Source: Gammaproteobacteria bacterium
GTDB lineage: Bacteria; Pseudomonadota; Gammaproteobacteria; Nevskiales; Nevskiaceae
Direction of reading: 5' to 3'
Length of the DNA: 40,472 nucleotides
NCBI GenBank assembly: GCA_028871525.1
Contig: JAGWMX010000015.1
Span: forward strand, 1 to 40,472
Below, in pieces: positions 8,821 to 17,154 of this stretch. The notes beneath the pieces are model-generated. The model saw nothing but the letters and a program-made list of their open reading frames with translations. It was not told the DNA's origin and did not search any database. Numbering within the stretch: the stretch's first letter is position 1; the number at the start of each line of letters is the position of its first letter. The translations under genes and the position numbers were made by a program.

Positions 8821-9486
8821 ATGGATTGCCGGCCACAGTGGATGTTTCTAGATCGAGCCGACGCCGGGCGTAAGCTCGCCGAGCGGTTGCGCCGCTACCG
8901 TGGGCGGAAGGATCTGCTGGTGCTCGCGCTGCCACGCGGCGGGGTACCGGTCGCCTATGAGGTTGCGCGCGATCTCGGCGCCGAACTCGACGTCCTGGTG
9001 GTACGCAAGCTCGGTGTTCCGTTTCATCCCGAGTTGGCGATGGGCGCCATCGCTTCCGGCGGCGCGATCCACATCAGCCGCGACGTGATCCAGGCGGCCG
9101 GCATCAGCCAGGCCGAGTTTGAAGCGAGGCTTGCCCGGGAGCGGGCGGAACTGCAGCGCAGGGAAGCGGCGTATCGCGGTGAACGCCCGCCGCCCCGCGT
9201 GAAAAATCGCACCGTCATCGTCGTCGACGACGGCATCGCCACCGGCGCTTCAATGCATGCGGCGCTCGCCGCGCTGCGTTCCCTGCAGCCGGCGGAGTTG
9301 ATCTGCGCGGCGCCGGTCGCACCGGCTGACTCCGCCGCGCGTTTCACAGACGTGGCCGATGCCTTCGTCTGCATCCATGCTCCGGCTGAGTTTCAAGCCG
9401 TGGGACAGTTTTACCGGCGCTTCGATCAGACCAGCGACGCCGAAGTGCAGCAACTCCTGGCGCAAGCCGGCCGGAGCGCGACGTGA
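8821..9486 (+). CDS. Phosphoribosyltransferase-family protein
   Basis: The 221-residue product is a type I phosphoribosyltransferase fold protein of the group often found in stress islands of proteobacteria. It shows LVLALPRGGVPVAYEVA near the start and the PRPP-binding loop VDDGIATGA at 135-143. The family commonly starts at MFLDRADAG (ATG at 8842); the ATG at 8821 adds seven residues, and neither has a convincing ribosome binding site. The substrate is unknown; this group is annotated only by fold. Its TGA overlaps the GTG of the esterase-like gene (GTGA at 9483-9486), so the two are coupled. Confidence 0.9.
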   Translation: MDCRPQWMFLDRADAGRKLAERLRRYRGRKDLLVLALPRGGVPVAYEVARDLGAELDVLVVRKLGVPFHPELAMGAIASGGAIHISRDVIQAAGISQAEFEARLARERAELQRREAAYRGERPPPRVKNRTVIVVDDGIATGASMHAALAALRSLQPAELICAAPVAPADSAARFTDVADAFVCIHAPAEFQAVGQFYRRFDQTSDAEVQQLLAQAGRSAT

Positions 9487-10811
9487 ACTCCGCTTTACGC
9501 ACCCCGTTCATCGCTGTGCGCGAGTTGGCACGACGTCTCGACGAAGCGCCGCGCGACTACGACCGCTTGCTCGATCTGGCCGGGGACCGGAATTTCGTCC
9601 TGCTGGGCGAGGCCACGCACGGAACACACGAGTTTTACCGGATGCGCGCCGACATCACCCGCCGGCTGCTGTCCGAGCTGGATTTCGACGCCGTGGCCAT
9701 CGAGGGCGACTGGCCCGACGCCTGGCGGGTCAACCGCTTCGTCGGCGGCGACGCCGACGGCGAAGCGGCAACGGCGCTGGGCGATTTCGAACGCTTCCCA
9801 CAATGGCTGTGGCGCAACCGCGAAGTCCTCGATTTCATCGGCTGGCTACGCGGCTTCAACACCCGGCTGCCGGCGGAAAGGAAGGTCGGCTTCTACGGCC
9901 TGGATCTCTACAGCCTCTATCGTTCGGCCGAACAGGTCATCGGCTATCTGCAGTCCGTCGATCCCGAGCAGGCGCAGATCGCGCGGCGGCGGTACACGGC
10001 GCTGGATCACGTCAGGGATCCGCAGAGCTACGGCTACGAGGCGGCGATGTCGCTGCGGCCCTCGGCGCAGCAAGCGGTTCGCCTGCAGTTGCAAGAACTG
10101 CGCGAGCGCGCCGGCGGCTATCTCGAAGGCGGCGGACTGACCGCCCTGGACGCCCAGTTCGCCGCTGAACGCAACGCCGCGGCCGTCGTCAACGCCGAGG
10201 TCTATTACCGGGCCATGTTCGGCTCGCGCATCAACACCTGGAACCTGCGCGACGCGCACATGCGCGACACCCTGTTCGCGCTGGCGGAGCATCGCCTGCA
10301 GCGCGGCGGCAGCGGCCGGATTATCGTCTGGGCTCACAACTCGCACCTGGGCGACGCACGCGCTACTGAAATGCATCGACAGGGTGAATGGAACCTGGGT
10401 CAACTGGTGCGGGAGGCCGCCGGCAGTGCGGCGCTGCTGGTCGGCTTCACCGCCTACACCGGCCACGTCTCGGCCGCCTCGCGTTGGGACGGGCCGGTCG
10501 AACAAAAATGGCTGCGTCCCGCGCTGCCGGACAGCTATGAACACCTGTTCCACAGCACGCGGCTGGATCGCTTTTTCCTGCCGCTCGTCGGACCGGCCGC
10601 CGCTCCGCTGTCGGGGGCGATGCTCGAACGCGCCGTCGGCGTGATCTACGTTCCGCATAGCGAGCGCGGCAGTCACTACTTCAGCGCCTGCCTGGCGGCC
10701 CAGTTCGATGCGATTTTCCATCTCGACGAAACCGCCGCCGTCGAACCTTTGCAGGCGCCCGGATCATGGCATGAACGCGAAACGGTACAGACGCCGGTAT
10801 TGAGCGGCTGA
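9483..10811 (+). CDS. Erythromycin esterase-family protein
   Basis: The 442-residue product belongs to the Ere/succinoglycan-biosynthesis-like hydrolase family. The catalytic-type motif GEATHG is at 42-47, followed by EFYRMRADITRRL and later VWAHNSHLGDAR. Only some members destroy macrolides; chromosomal copies next to phosphoribosyltransferase genes are of unknown function, so resistance should not be assumed. It starts with GTG overlapping the stop of the phosphoribosyltransferase gene, and the pair probably forms one operon. No signal peptide is seen, so it should be cytoplasmic. Confidence 0.92.
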   Translation: MNSALRTPFIAVRELARRLDEAPRDYDRLLDLAGDRNFVLLGEATHGTHEFYRMRADITRRLLSELDFDAVAIEGDWPDAWRVNRFVGGDADGEAATALGDFERFPQWLWRNREVLDFIGWLRGFNTRLPAERKVGFYGLDLYSLYRSAEQVIGYLQSVDPEQAQIARRRYTALDHVRDPQSYGYEAAMSLRPSAQQAVRLQLQELRERAGGYLEGGGLTALDAQFAAERNAAAVVNAEVYYRAMFGSRINTWNLRDAHMRDTLFALAEHRLQRGGSGRIIVWAHNSHLGDARATEMHRQGEWNLGQLVREAAGSAALLVGFTAYTGHVSAASRWDGPVEQKWLRPALPDSYEHLFHSTRLDRFFLPLVGPAAAPLSGAMLERAVGVIYVPHSERGSHYFSACLAAQFDAIFHLDETAAVEPLQAPGSWHERETVQTPVLSG

Positions 10812-11068
10812 ACGCCGCTTCCGGCACGGTTTGTCCGCGGTCGCTCAGCCCGCGGCCGCTGATCGCGCCGCAGCCATTTTGGGCCGTTTGCGGACGCCGG
10901 CAAAAGCCACGATCTGTGCTGGCGGCCGGAATACGGCAAACCCAACCGCTGCCCGCACAGGTGGACTGCCGCGTTTTCGTCTATTTCTGGCGTCATGAAC
11001 CAGCTTCCAGCATAGGCAAGGCGCCCGACAATTCGTACCATGCGCGTTTCCGCCCCGGGAGACTCCGC

Positions 11069-12445
11069 ATGCGCTTGACCCTGCTCGCCATCGCCGCCGC
11101 CGGCATTTTGCCCGCCGTCGTTACCGTCGCCGCCACGACATCAACGCCGTCCGGCCAGTTGACCGCCCTGCAATGCGGCCATCTGATCGATACCGGTCGC
11201 GGCAAGCTGCTCGGTGCCTCGACCATCATCGTCGACGGCCAGCGCATCAAGCAGGTTCGCAGCGGCGACGTCGACGTGGCCGGCGCGCAAAACATTTCGC
11301 TGATGGACCAGACCTGTCTGCCCGGCCTGATCGATTCGCATACGCACCTGACCATGCAATTCAGTCGCAGCACCTACAGCGACAAGTTCCGCCTGAATCC
11401 GGCCGACTACGCAATCCGCAGCACGGTGTACGCGCGGCGCACGCTGCTGGCCGGATTCACCACCGTGCGCAATGTCGGCGACCTCAACAACGAGTCCATC
11501 GCCTTGCGCAATGCCGTCAACGCCGGCATCGTGCCGGGACCGCGCATCTTCACCGCCGGCAAGTTCATCGGCACCACCGGCGGCCATGCCGATCCCACCA
11601 ACGGTTTTCGCTGGGATCTGGCCGGCAATCCCGGCCCCGAGGACGGCATCATCAATTCGCCGGCCGAAGCGTGGAAAGCGGTGCGCCAGCATTACAAGGA
11701 CGGCGCCGACCTGATCAAGATCATGCCGTCCGGCGGTGTGCTCGACGAGGGCAGCAGCGCCGACAACGCGCAGATGACGATTGCGGAAATCCAGGCGGTC
11801 GTGGCCGCCGCGCACGATTACGGCTTCACCGTCGCCGCGCACGCGCATGGCGCCGAAGCGATCCGGCGAGCCGTCATCGGCGGCGTCGATTCAATCGAGC
11901 ACGGCACGTTCATGAACGAGGCCGACATCAAACTGATGAAGGAACACGGCACCTGGTACGTGCCCACCATCATCGCCGGCCAGTTCGTGATGGAGAAGGC
12001 GAGGGAGGGCTGGTATCCGCCGCAGGTCGCACGCAAGGCCGAAGAAGTCGGGCCGGTGATCATGCATACGGTCGGCGAGGCCTACAAGGCCGGGGTCAAG
12101 ATCGCCTTCGGCACCGATGCGGGGGTTTATCCGCACGGCGAAAATGCCAAGGAATTCGAGTATATGGTCCAGGCCGGCATGTCTCCGATGTCCACGCTTC
12201 AGGCCGCGACAACGCATGCGGCACAATTGCTCAAGCACGACCAGGACATCGGCAGCGTCGACCCGGGTAAATTCGCGGATGTCATCGCCGTGCCGGGTAA
12301 CCCGCTGCAGGACATTGAGCTGATGCAGAAGGTCAGCTTTGTGATGAAGGCGGGAACAGTGTACAAGCAGGACGGAAAACCGCAGCCGGCGCTGATTCGC
12401 GCGGCGGCGGCCGGCGGCGGCTACCAGGAACCGATCGGTTTCTGA
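11069..12445 (+). CDS. Secreted metal-dependent amidohydrolase
   Basis: The product of 458 residues starts with a signal peptide (about 1-20, MRLTLLAIAAAG and a following hydrophobic run). The ATG at 11069 has GGGAGA just upstream. The amidohydrolase signature is complete: HTH at 91-93 after LIDSH, SGG, HAHG, IEHGTF and FGTDAG, ending with ADVIAVPGNPL, the usual beta-sandwich return. It resembles the group annotated as Xaa-Pro dipeptidase-like or imidazolonepropionase-like hydrolases, whose members cleave C-terminal amino acids from peptides or N-acyl amino acids. The exact substrate cannot be read from sequence. An open frame reaches back to 10916, but that extension lacks the signal-peptide start. 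The gap before it (10812-11068) shows no other gene. Confidence 0.9.
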   Translation: MRLTLLAIAAAGILPAVVTVAATTSTPSGQLTALQCGHLIDTGRGKLLGASTIIVDGQRIKQVRSGDVDVAGAQNISLMDQTCLPGLIDSHTHLTMQFSRSTYSDKFRLNPADYAIRSTVYARRTLLAGFTTVRNVGDLNNESIALRNAVNAGIVPGPRIFTAGKFIGTTGGHADPTNGFRWDLAGNPGPEDGIINSPAEAWKAVRQHYKDGADLIKIMPSGGVLDEGSSADNAQMTIAEIQAVVAAAHDYGFTVAAHAHGAEAIRRAVIGGVDSIEHGTFMNEADIKLMKEHGTWYVPTIIAGQFVMEKAREGWYPPQVARKAEEVGPVIMHTVGEAYKAGVKIAFGTDAGVYPHGENAKEFEYMVQAGMSPMSTLQAATTHAAQLLKHDQDIGSVDPGKFADVIAVPGNPLQDIELMQKVSFVMKAGTVYKQDGKPQPALIRAAAAGGGYQEPIGF

Positions 12446-12614
12446 GCCGCGTAGCCGGTCCTGAGCTGGGCGCCGACCGCCGCGCCCGGCCGCGTTGCCG
12501 CAGGATCGGATTTCCACGGTGCACGGCTCGATCGCACCGCCTGGGTCGGCGCGGTCGGCGTGCGCCTAAATCTGTGCGCAGCCTGTTCTTTGCCTCCGTC
12601 CCATTGAATGATGA

Positions 12615-12644
12615 TTGATCAGAGCGGAAAAGGGCGTTTATGCT
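12615..12644 (+). promoter_or_regulatory. Weak sigma-70-like promoter in the dusA upstream gap
   Basis: TTGATC at 12615-12620 and TATGCT at 12639-12644, spaced 18 bases, could form a promoter pointing at dusA with a leader of about 250 bases. The first element is not part of an FNR-type palindrome. The surrounding gene-free stretch 12446-12899 holds one small hairpin (CGGCCA/TGGCCG at 12658-12672) and otherwise nothing I can identify. Confidence 0.28.
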
Positions 12645-12899
12645 TCCCATATTCGTCCGGCCATGGTGGCCGACAAAGGACCAGCGAACTGAACGCCCAG
12701 GCGTCACCGTGACTCCGGCTGGCGGCTACGTAGTCTTTATCCGCTATGCCCATGCCAGCGAGCGCTGAGCAAGCCGGCTGCGTCGGCGCATCGAAACCTG
12801 GGACGCGCCGAAGCGCGCAATAGCGTGCAAGAAATCGTTCATGCGGCGCTTTCTTTTAATGTCCATTCCGCGACCGGCGCCAGATGGCAGACTTGGCGA

Positions 12900-13928
12900 A
12901 TGAATACGCACGTAAAATCAAGTGAAAACCCAGAATCAACGGGCTTTCCAGCTTGGTGGCGCTTCTGCGTCGCGCCGATGATGGAGGCCACCGACCGGCA
13001 CTGCCGCTACTTCCACCGGCTGCTGTCGCGCCGCGCGCGGCTGTATACCGAGATGCTGCACGCCCAGGCGGTGGTGCGCGGCAACCGCGCGCGGCTGCTG
13101 GATTTCCATCCGGCCGAACACCCGGTGGTGCTGCAGCTCGGCGGCAGCGAACCGGCGCTGCTGGCGCAGGCCGCGCACATCGGCGAGGACTGCGGCTACG
13201 ACGAGATCAACCTGAATTGCGGCTGTCCGTCCGACCGCGTTCAGCGGGGCCGCTTCGGCGCCTGCCTGATGCTGGAGCCGGCGCGGGTGGCCGATTGCGT
13301 CGCGGCGATGCGCGCAGCGGTGCGGGTGCCGGTGACGATCAAGTGCCGCATCGGCGTCGACGAGCAGGACGAGCGGCGCGCGCTGTCGGATTTCGTCGAC
13401 AGCGTCGCCGCCGCCGGCTGCACGGTGTTCATCGTCCACGCCCGCAAGGCCTGGCTGCGCGGTCTGTCGGCGAAGGAGAACCGCGCCGTGCCGCCGCTGC
13501 TCTACGCGCGCGTGTATGCGCTCAAGCGGCAGCGCCCGCACCTCACCGTCGTGCTCAACGGCGGCATCGACTCGCTGCAGCAGGCGCAACGGCATCTGCA
13601 GCATCTCGACGGCGTGATGCTCGGCCGCGCCGCCTACGAGCGGCCGTGGCTGCTGCGGCAGGTGGATCCGCTGCTGTTCGGCAGCGCGGCGCCGTTTGCC
13701 GAACCTGCCGCCGTGCTGCGCGCGCTGGCCGGCTATCTGGACACACAGCTCGCCGCCGGCACGCCGGCCAGCGCCGTCGTGCGCCACTGGCTCGGACTGT
13801 GGCATGGCCGGCCGGGTGCGCGCGCTTTTCGCCGTGCACTGGTGGACGGCGCGCGCACGACCGCCGCCGGCGCCGAGCTGATCGAACGAGCGCTGTCGGC
13901 GACCTGCACGCTGGATGCCGCGGCCTGA
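12900..13928 (+). CDS. dusA: tRNA-dihydrouridine synthase DusA
   Basis: The 342-residue product is an FMN- and NADPH-dependent enzyme that reduces uridine in the tRNA D-loop (positions 20/20a for DusA). The DusA subgroup is indicated by FCVAPMMEATDRHCRYFHRL near the N-terminus and VHARKAWLRGLSAKENR in the middle. The catalytic cysteine should be C109 in NCGCPSDRV, and GRFGACLM follows. Gly-rich phosphate-binding stretches are LNGGID and MLGRAAY. I choose the ATG at 12900; a frame open from 12825 adds 25 residues that do not resemble the family. The C-terminal stretch is shorter and more Ala/Arg-rich than usual. lpxH follows 14 bases later. Confidence 0.95.
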   Translation: MNTHVKSSENPESTGFPAWWRFCVAPMMEATDRHCRYFHRLLSRRARLYTEMLHAQAVVRGNRARLLDFHPAEHPVVLQLGGSEPALLAQAAHIGEDCGYDEINLNCGCPSDRVQRGRFGACLMLEPARVADCVAAMRAAVRVPVTIKCRIGVDEQDERRALSDFVDSVAAAGCTVFIVHARKAWLRGLSAKENRAVPPLLYARVYALKRQRPHLTVVLNGGIDSLQQAQRHLQHLDGVMLGRAAYERPWLLRQVDPLLFGSAAPFAEPAAVLRALAGYLDTQLAAGTPASAVVRHWLGLWHGRPGARAFRRALVDGARTTAAGAELIERALSATCTLDAAA

Positions 13929-13942
13929 GGCGGAGGCCGGCG

Positions 13943-14674
13943 CTGAGCACGCTGCTGCTGTCCGATCTGCACCTGCCGGCGCAGCCTTCGCCGCTGCGGC
14001 GGGCGTTCGCGCACTTTCTCGAAGGACCGGCGCGCGCGGCCCGTCAGATCTACATCCTCGGTGATCTGTTCGAATACTGGCTCGGCGACGATGTCGGCCT
14101 GATCGACTACGCCGAGGAATGCGAGCGTCTGCGCGCGCTCAGCGGCCGCGGCGTGCCGGTCGCCTTCCTCCGCGGCAACCGCGATTTCCTGGTCGGAGCG
14201 CGCTTCGCCCGGGCCGCCGGCGTCGAATTGCTGCCGGATCCGCGCAGGGTCGAACTCGACGGGCAGCCGGTGCTGCTGTCGCACGGCGACGCCTGGTGTA
14301 CCGACGACCGTGGCTACCAGGTCTTCCGCTGGTTGACGCGCAATCGGGTCGCCGGCGCGTGGTTCCTGCGCCTGCCGCTACGCTGGCGGCACGGCATCGC
14401 CGAGCGCCTGCGCGCCGCCAGTCGCCGGCGCAACGGTTCGGTGCCGCGACCGATCGTCGACGTCAACCGCGCAGCGGTTGCCCGCGCCTTCGCCGAGCAC
14501 GGCGTGGCCCGCATCATTCACGGCCACACTCACCGCCCGGCCGACCACGACGAGGGCGGCGGTCGGCGACGTCTGGTGCTGCCGGACTGGCGGCCCGGCG
14601 ACTACGGCTATCTGCACTGTGAAGCTGGCGTCTGCCGGCGCCGGCGGATCACTATCGGCGGCGATCCACGATGA
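13943..14674 (+). CDS. lpxH: UDP-2,3-diacylglucosamine diphosphatase LpxH, probable CTG start
   Basis: The 243-residue product is the peripheral-membrane Mn-dependent hydrolase making lipid X in lipid A synthesis. All calcineurin-like metal motifs are present: SDLHL at the N-terminus, GDLFEYWLGDD, RGNRDFL, LSHGD and HGHTHRP. The reading frame has no ATG, GTG or TTG near the expected start. CTG at 13943-13945 encodes the residue exactly where the family has its Met (then STLLLSDLHL), with GGAGG at 13932-13936 six bases upstream. Initiation at CTG is therefore likely. It sits 14 bases after dusA, and its TGA overlaps the next ATG (ATGA at 14671-14674). Confidence 0.92.
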   Translation: MSTLLLSDLHLPAQPSPLRRAFAHFLEGPARAARQIYILGDLFEYWLGDDVGLIDYAEECERLRALSGRGVPVAFLRGNRDFLVGARFARAAGVELLPDPRRVELDGQPVLLSHGDAWCTDDRGYQVFRWLTRNRVAGAWFLRLPLRWRHGIAERLRAASRRRNGSVPRPIVDVNRAAVARAFAEHGVARIIHGHTHRPADHDEGGGRRRLVLPDWRPGDYGYLHCEAGVCRRRRITIGGDPR

Positions 14675-14955
14675 CCTCCGCGCCCGTGGCGGAACCGGGT
14701 TTTCTGCGGCTCCTGCGCGAACGGTTCGGGCACGGCATTCCCCAGGTGCGCGCGCGTCTGGCAGGTCGGTCGCGAACGGCCGGTGGCCGAGAGCCTGGTC
14801 ACCTTCATGCGTCCGGGCAGCCGTGCGAGCGCGATGACGGCGGCGCGATGAGCCGGCTGTCCGAGCTGTGCCGGGCAGCGCGCGAGGCCGGCGATGGCCG
14901 CCTGTTGATCGAGCAGATACCGTATGCGCACTTCCTGCTGGACGAGCGCGAATGA
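14671..14955 (+). CDS. Small hypothetical protein, possibly frame-disrupted
   Basis: An ATG overlapping the lpxH stop opens 94 codons. The first 30 or so residues (FLRLLRERFGHGIPQVRAR) look protein-like, but from about 14757 the protein-like sequence continues in another frame (VWQVGRERPVAESLVTF), which ends at TGA 14849-14851. A second ATG at 14848 overlaps that stop, returns to the first frame and encodes 35 residues (MSRLSELCRAAREAG, then LLIEQIPYAHFLL). That segment faintly recalls the N-terminus of hotdog-fold thioesterases. The most economical reading is two tiny coupled genes, the first broken by a one-base frameshift. I do not recognise a confident family. Confidence 0.35.
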   Translation: MTSAPVAEPGFLRLLRERFGHGIPQVRARLAGRSRTAGGREPGHLHASGQPCERDDGGAMSRLSELCRAAREAGDGRLLIEQIPYAHFLLDERE

Positions 14956-15230
14956 AGCCGCCGGCCGGCTGGATCAGCTTGATGGAGCTGGACCGCGCCG
15001 CCGGCCGGCCGAAAGGCAGCGCATTCCGCGCCTTCAAGGCACTGCTGCCGGAGTTGCGTGAAAACCGGGATTTCGCGGTGTTCGATCACCGTCGCGCCGA
15101 CGCCGCCAGGCTGCACGCCGCCGGCCGTATCTACCGTAGCAGCGTCAATCCGGTGCTGCTGGCGCCGGCCACCGCCCGGCGTCTGTTGGCCGCGCTGGCG
15201 CGGCCGCCCGACGATAAGGCCGGTGACTGA
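14952..15230 (+). CDS. Conserved-looking hypothetical protein, 92 aa
   Basis: The ATG at 14952 overlaps the stop of the previous ORF (ATGA), giving a coupled chain lpxH - small ORF - this gene. The product starts MKPPAGWISLMELDRAAGRP, is about 30% Ala/Arg, has no membrane segment and no cysteines, and looks like a small mixed alpha/beta domain (FAVFDHRRADAARLHAAGRI, then a C-terminal helix). Codon use fits the neighbours. I do not recognise the family; a nucleic-acid-binding role would be a guess. An in-frame ATG upstream at 14868 is less likely because it would overlap the preceding ORF by far more. Confidence 0.55.
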   Translation: MKPPAGWISLMELDRAAGRPKGSAFRAFKALLPELRENRDFAVFDHRRADAARLHAAGRIYRSSVNPVLLAPATARRLLAALARPPDDKAGD

Positions 15231-15292
15231 ACATTGCCGCGCCGCGCCGCGGCACGTTAGCATCCGGGCTCACTAAAATCAGGGGGTTCGAA

Positions 15293-15610
15293 ATGAGCGT
15301 AGTCGACGTTTTGAAAAAACTGCCGGCCGCTTTCAACGCCGATGCGGCGGCGGGTACCGAGTGCGTGGTGCAGTTCAACACCAGCACGCCGATGTACGCC
15401 ACGATCAAGGGCGGCGCCTGCAGCATCGCCGACGGCAAGACTGACAGCGCGGACGTCTCGATCAGCATGGACGGCGACGATCTGGTGCAACTGCTCAAAG
15501 GCGAACTGAACGGCATGACCGCGTTCATGACCGGCAAGCTGCAGATCGATGGCGATCTGATGCTGGCGCAGCGGGTGATGGGGTTTTTCGATCCGGCCAA
15601 GCTCGGCTGA
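15293..15610 (+). CDS. SCP2 sterol-binding domain protein
   Basis: The 105-residue product is a single SCP2 domain: MSVVDVLKKLPAAFN at the start, then VVQFNTST, KGGACSIADGKTDSADVSISM, the D/E-rich turn and LKGELNGMTAFMTGKLQIDGDLMLAQRV near the end, which is the characteristic lipid-pocket signature. Stand-alone bacterial SCP2 proteins of this size bind acyl chains or other lipids in the cytoplasm; their role is poorly known. GGGGG at 15282-15286 serves as ribosome binding site. An intrinsic terminator follows directly (15637-15663), so this is the last gene of its unit. Confidence 0.93.
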   Translation: MSVVDVLKKLPAAFNADAAAGTECVVQFNTSTPMYATIKGGACSIADGKTDSADVSISMDGDDLVQLLKGELNGMTAFMTGKLQIDGDLMLAQRVMGFFDPAKLG

Positions 15611-15636
15611 ACCGACGCCGGCCGATACGGACGCGG

Positions 15637-15663
15637 CCCCGGGCAAGGCCCGGGGTTTTTGTT
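15637..15663 (+). terminator. Rho-independent terminator after the SCP2 gene
   Basis: CCCCGGGC at 15637-15644 pairs with GCCCGGGG at 15648-15655 around a 3-base loop and is followed by TTTTTGTTTT. The perfect 8-bp GC stem plus U-tract is a textbook terminator, 27 bases after the SCP2 stop codon. Confidence 0.92.
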
Positions 15664-15726
15664 TTACCGCCGCGGAATCCGGCTTCGAATCTGCGGCTGA
15701 CGGTTCACGGCGGGCAGGCGACGGAC

Positions 15727-16281
15727 TTAAGGAAACGCCGGCAGATTGGGTTCGATGCCGCCGAATGCGACTTCCGGATGATGAGACGCCACCAAGTACT
15801 CGATCTCCTCCACCCGGTCCTTCGGCACGTCGATCATCATCAACATTTCGCCACGCTGGATCGCCGCCTCGAATTTCTTCAGCTCACGGTTGGGCACGCT
15901 GACGCCGATCATGCTCGACACCCAGGCACCGAACACGGCTCCACCCAGCGCCATCGCCGCCACCAGTCCGCCTTCGAGCGCCACGCCTGCTTGTGCGAAA
16001 GCCGCCGCCGCCAGACCTGCGATCGCACCGACAGCGCCGCCGACCGCCAGGCCGTGGCCCGCCGCCTCCTTCAGATCGCTGCGCTCCAGCAGGCTTGCCT
16101 CCGGCAAGTCGCCGAGTGCAATGTCCTGACGGGCCAGCACGTGCAGATGCCGCGATTCGATCCGCGCGAGCAGCATCTCGTCGACGATTGCGCGGGTTAG
16201 ATTTAGATCGGGAACCAGAAAATAGAGCCTTCGCCTCTTGGTCAGGTCCTCCTGTGGCTGGCGGCGGCGCCACGCCGGCAC
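15727..16281 (-). CDS. DUF1269-like membrane-associated protein
   Basis: The 184-residue product starts with a soluble stretch (RRRLYFLVPDLNLTRAIVDEML), which is the hallmark of the DUF1269-type group. A Gly/Ala-rich hydrophobic segment follows (about 78-120, GLAVGGAVGAIAGLAAAAFA onward) that probably makes two membrane passes. The protein closes with a soluble end containing MLMMIDVPKDRVEEIE and a conserved-looking HHPEVAFGGIEP. Function is unknown; relatives are often stress- or low-temperature-induced. The ATG at 16281 is used, although AGGAGG downstream at about 16246-16251 suggests an internal start may exist. It is transcribed alone, convergent with the SCP2 gene. Confidence 0.75.
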   Translation of the reverse strand: MPAWRRRQPQEDLTKRRRLYFLVPDLNLTRAIVDEMLLARIESRHLHVLARQDIALGDLPEASLLERSDLKEAAGHGLAVGGAVGAIAGLAAAAFAQAGVALEGGLVAAMALGGAVFGAWVSSMIGVSVPNRELKKFEAAIQRGEMLMMIDVPKDRVEEIEYLVASHHPEVAFGGIEPNLPAFP

Positions 16282-16344
16282 CGCCGTCCGCCGGCGGAAC
16301 GGCGCCCACCGTGCCGGTCCGCCCGTTCAGCGTCGCACCAGTGC

Positions 16345-16370
16345 CGGCCGGCCGCAACTGCGGCCGGCCG
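16345..16370. repeat. GC-rich perfect palindrome between divergent genes
   Basis: CGGCCGGCCGCA at 16345-16356 pairs with TGCGGCCGGCCG at 16359-16370 around a 2-base centre (AC). It sits between the DUF1269-like gene (minus) and rsmJ (plus). No T-run follows on either strand, so it is more likely a REP-like element or protein-binding site than a terminator. Confidence 0.6.
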
Positions 16371-16419
16371 TTCCATGTATCGCACCTTTGAGGGAGACGC
16401 CGGGCGGTGAAAAGGGTGC

Positions 16420-17154
16420 ATGGACACGCTGCGCCGGCGCCCGCGGGTGGGGATGAAACCGAGCCGCCGGCTGCAACCCGGCTCGCAACAGTTGGTCGTG
16501 GCGGCCGATGCGGCCGGCCGTCTGTGCCTGCGCGACGCGGATCATCCTCGGCGCGGCGCGATCTGTATCGACTGGAGCAGCGCCGGGCTGCGCCGGCGCA
16601 TCGTCGCCGGCCGCGGTCAGGCGCTGGCGCGCGCGCTGGGCCTGCAGCGTCGGCGCGGCGCGCGCATCGCCGACCTCACCGCCGGTCTCGGCCGCGACGG
16701 CTTCGTGCTGGCCGCACTCGGCGCGCGGGTGACGATGATCGAACGCCAGCCGCTGATCCACGCGCTGCTGGCCGACGCGCTGGCACGCGCGCTGACTGAT
16801 CCGGCGCTGCGCGCGGCCGCCGCGCGCGTCGAGCTGATCCATGCCGACGCCCGCGACTGGCTCGCGGCCGCGCCGGCGCCGGACGCCGTGTATCTGGATC
16901 CGATGTACCCGGATCATGGCCGCAGCGCGCTGCCGGCCGGCGAACTGCAGTGGCTGCGTCGCGCTTGCGGCGACGACGCCGACGCCGGCGCGCTGCTGGC
17001 GCCGGCACTGGCTGCGGCCGCGCGCGTCGTCGTCAAGCGCCCGCGTCGCGCGCCGCCGCTGGCCGGCGTCAAACCGCAGGCGTGCATCCGCACCGCCCAG
17101 GTGCGCTTCGATCTTTACCTGCATCCGGTTAAAGTTGGAACATGCGCAGATTGA
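16420..17154 (+). CDS. rsmJ: 16S rRNA (guanine1516-N2)-methyltransferase RsmJ
   Basis: The 244-residue product is a class I SAM-dependent methyltransferase. The RsmJ-type motif I is ADLTAGLGRDGFVLAALGAR, followed by the acidic motif II (MIERQPL), and the family-specific YLDPMYPDHGRSAL takes the place of the usual NPPY loop. The N-terminal part (LCLRDADHPRRGAICIDW, GLRRRIVAGRGQ) matches the substrate-binding region of RsmJ. The enzyme methylates the small-subunit rRNA; rsmJ is mainly gammaproteobacterial, which helps place the host. The ATG at 16420 is the longest start, and 16453 (MKPSRRLQ) is possible. It overlaps sixA by 13 bases. Confidence 0.93.
   Translation: MDTLRRRPRVGMKPSRRLQPGSQQLVVAADAAGRLCLRDADHPRRGAICIDWSSAGLRRRIVAGRGQALARALGLQRRRGARIADLTAGLGRDGFVLAALGARVTMIERQPLIHALLADALARALTDPALRAAAARVELIHADARDWLAAAPAPDAVYLDPMYPDHGRSALPAGELQWLRRACGDDADAGALLAPALAAAARVVVKRPRRAPPLAGVKPQACIRTAQVRFDLYLHPVKVGTCAD

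Noticed and set aside
9483-10811. Macrolide resistance gene
   Set aside because: The family match is real, but chromosomal members in this gene context have no shown macrolide activity; only the family name is supported.
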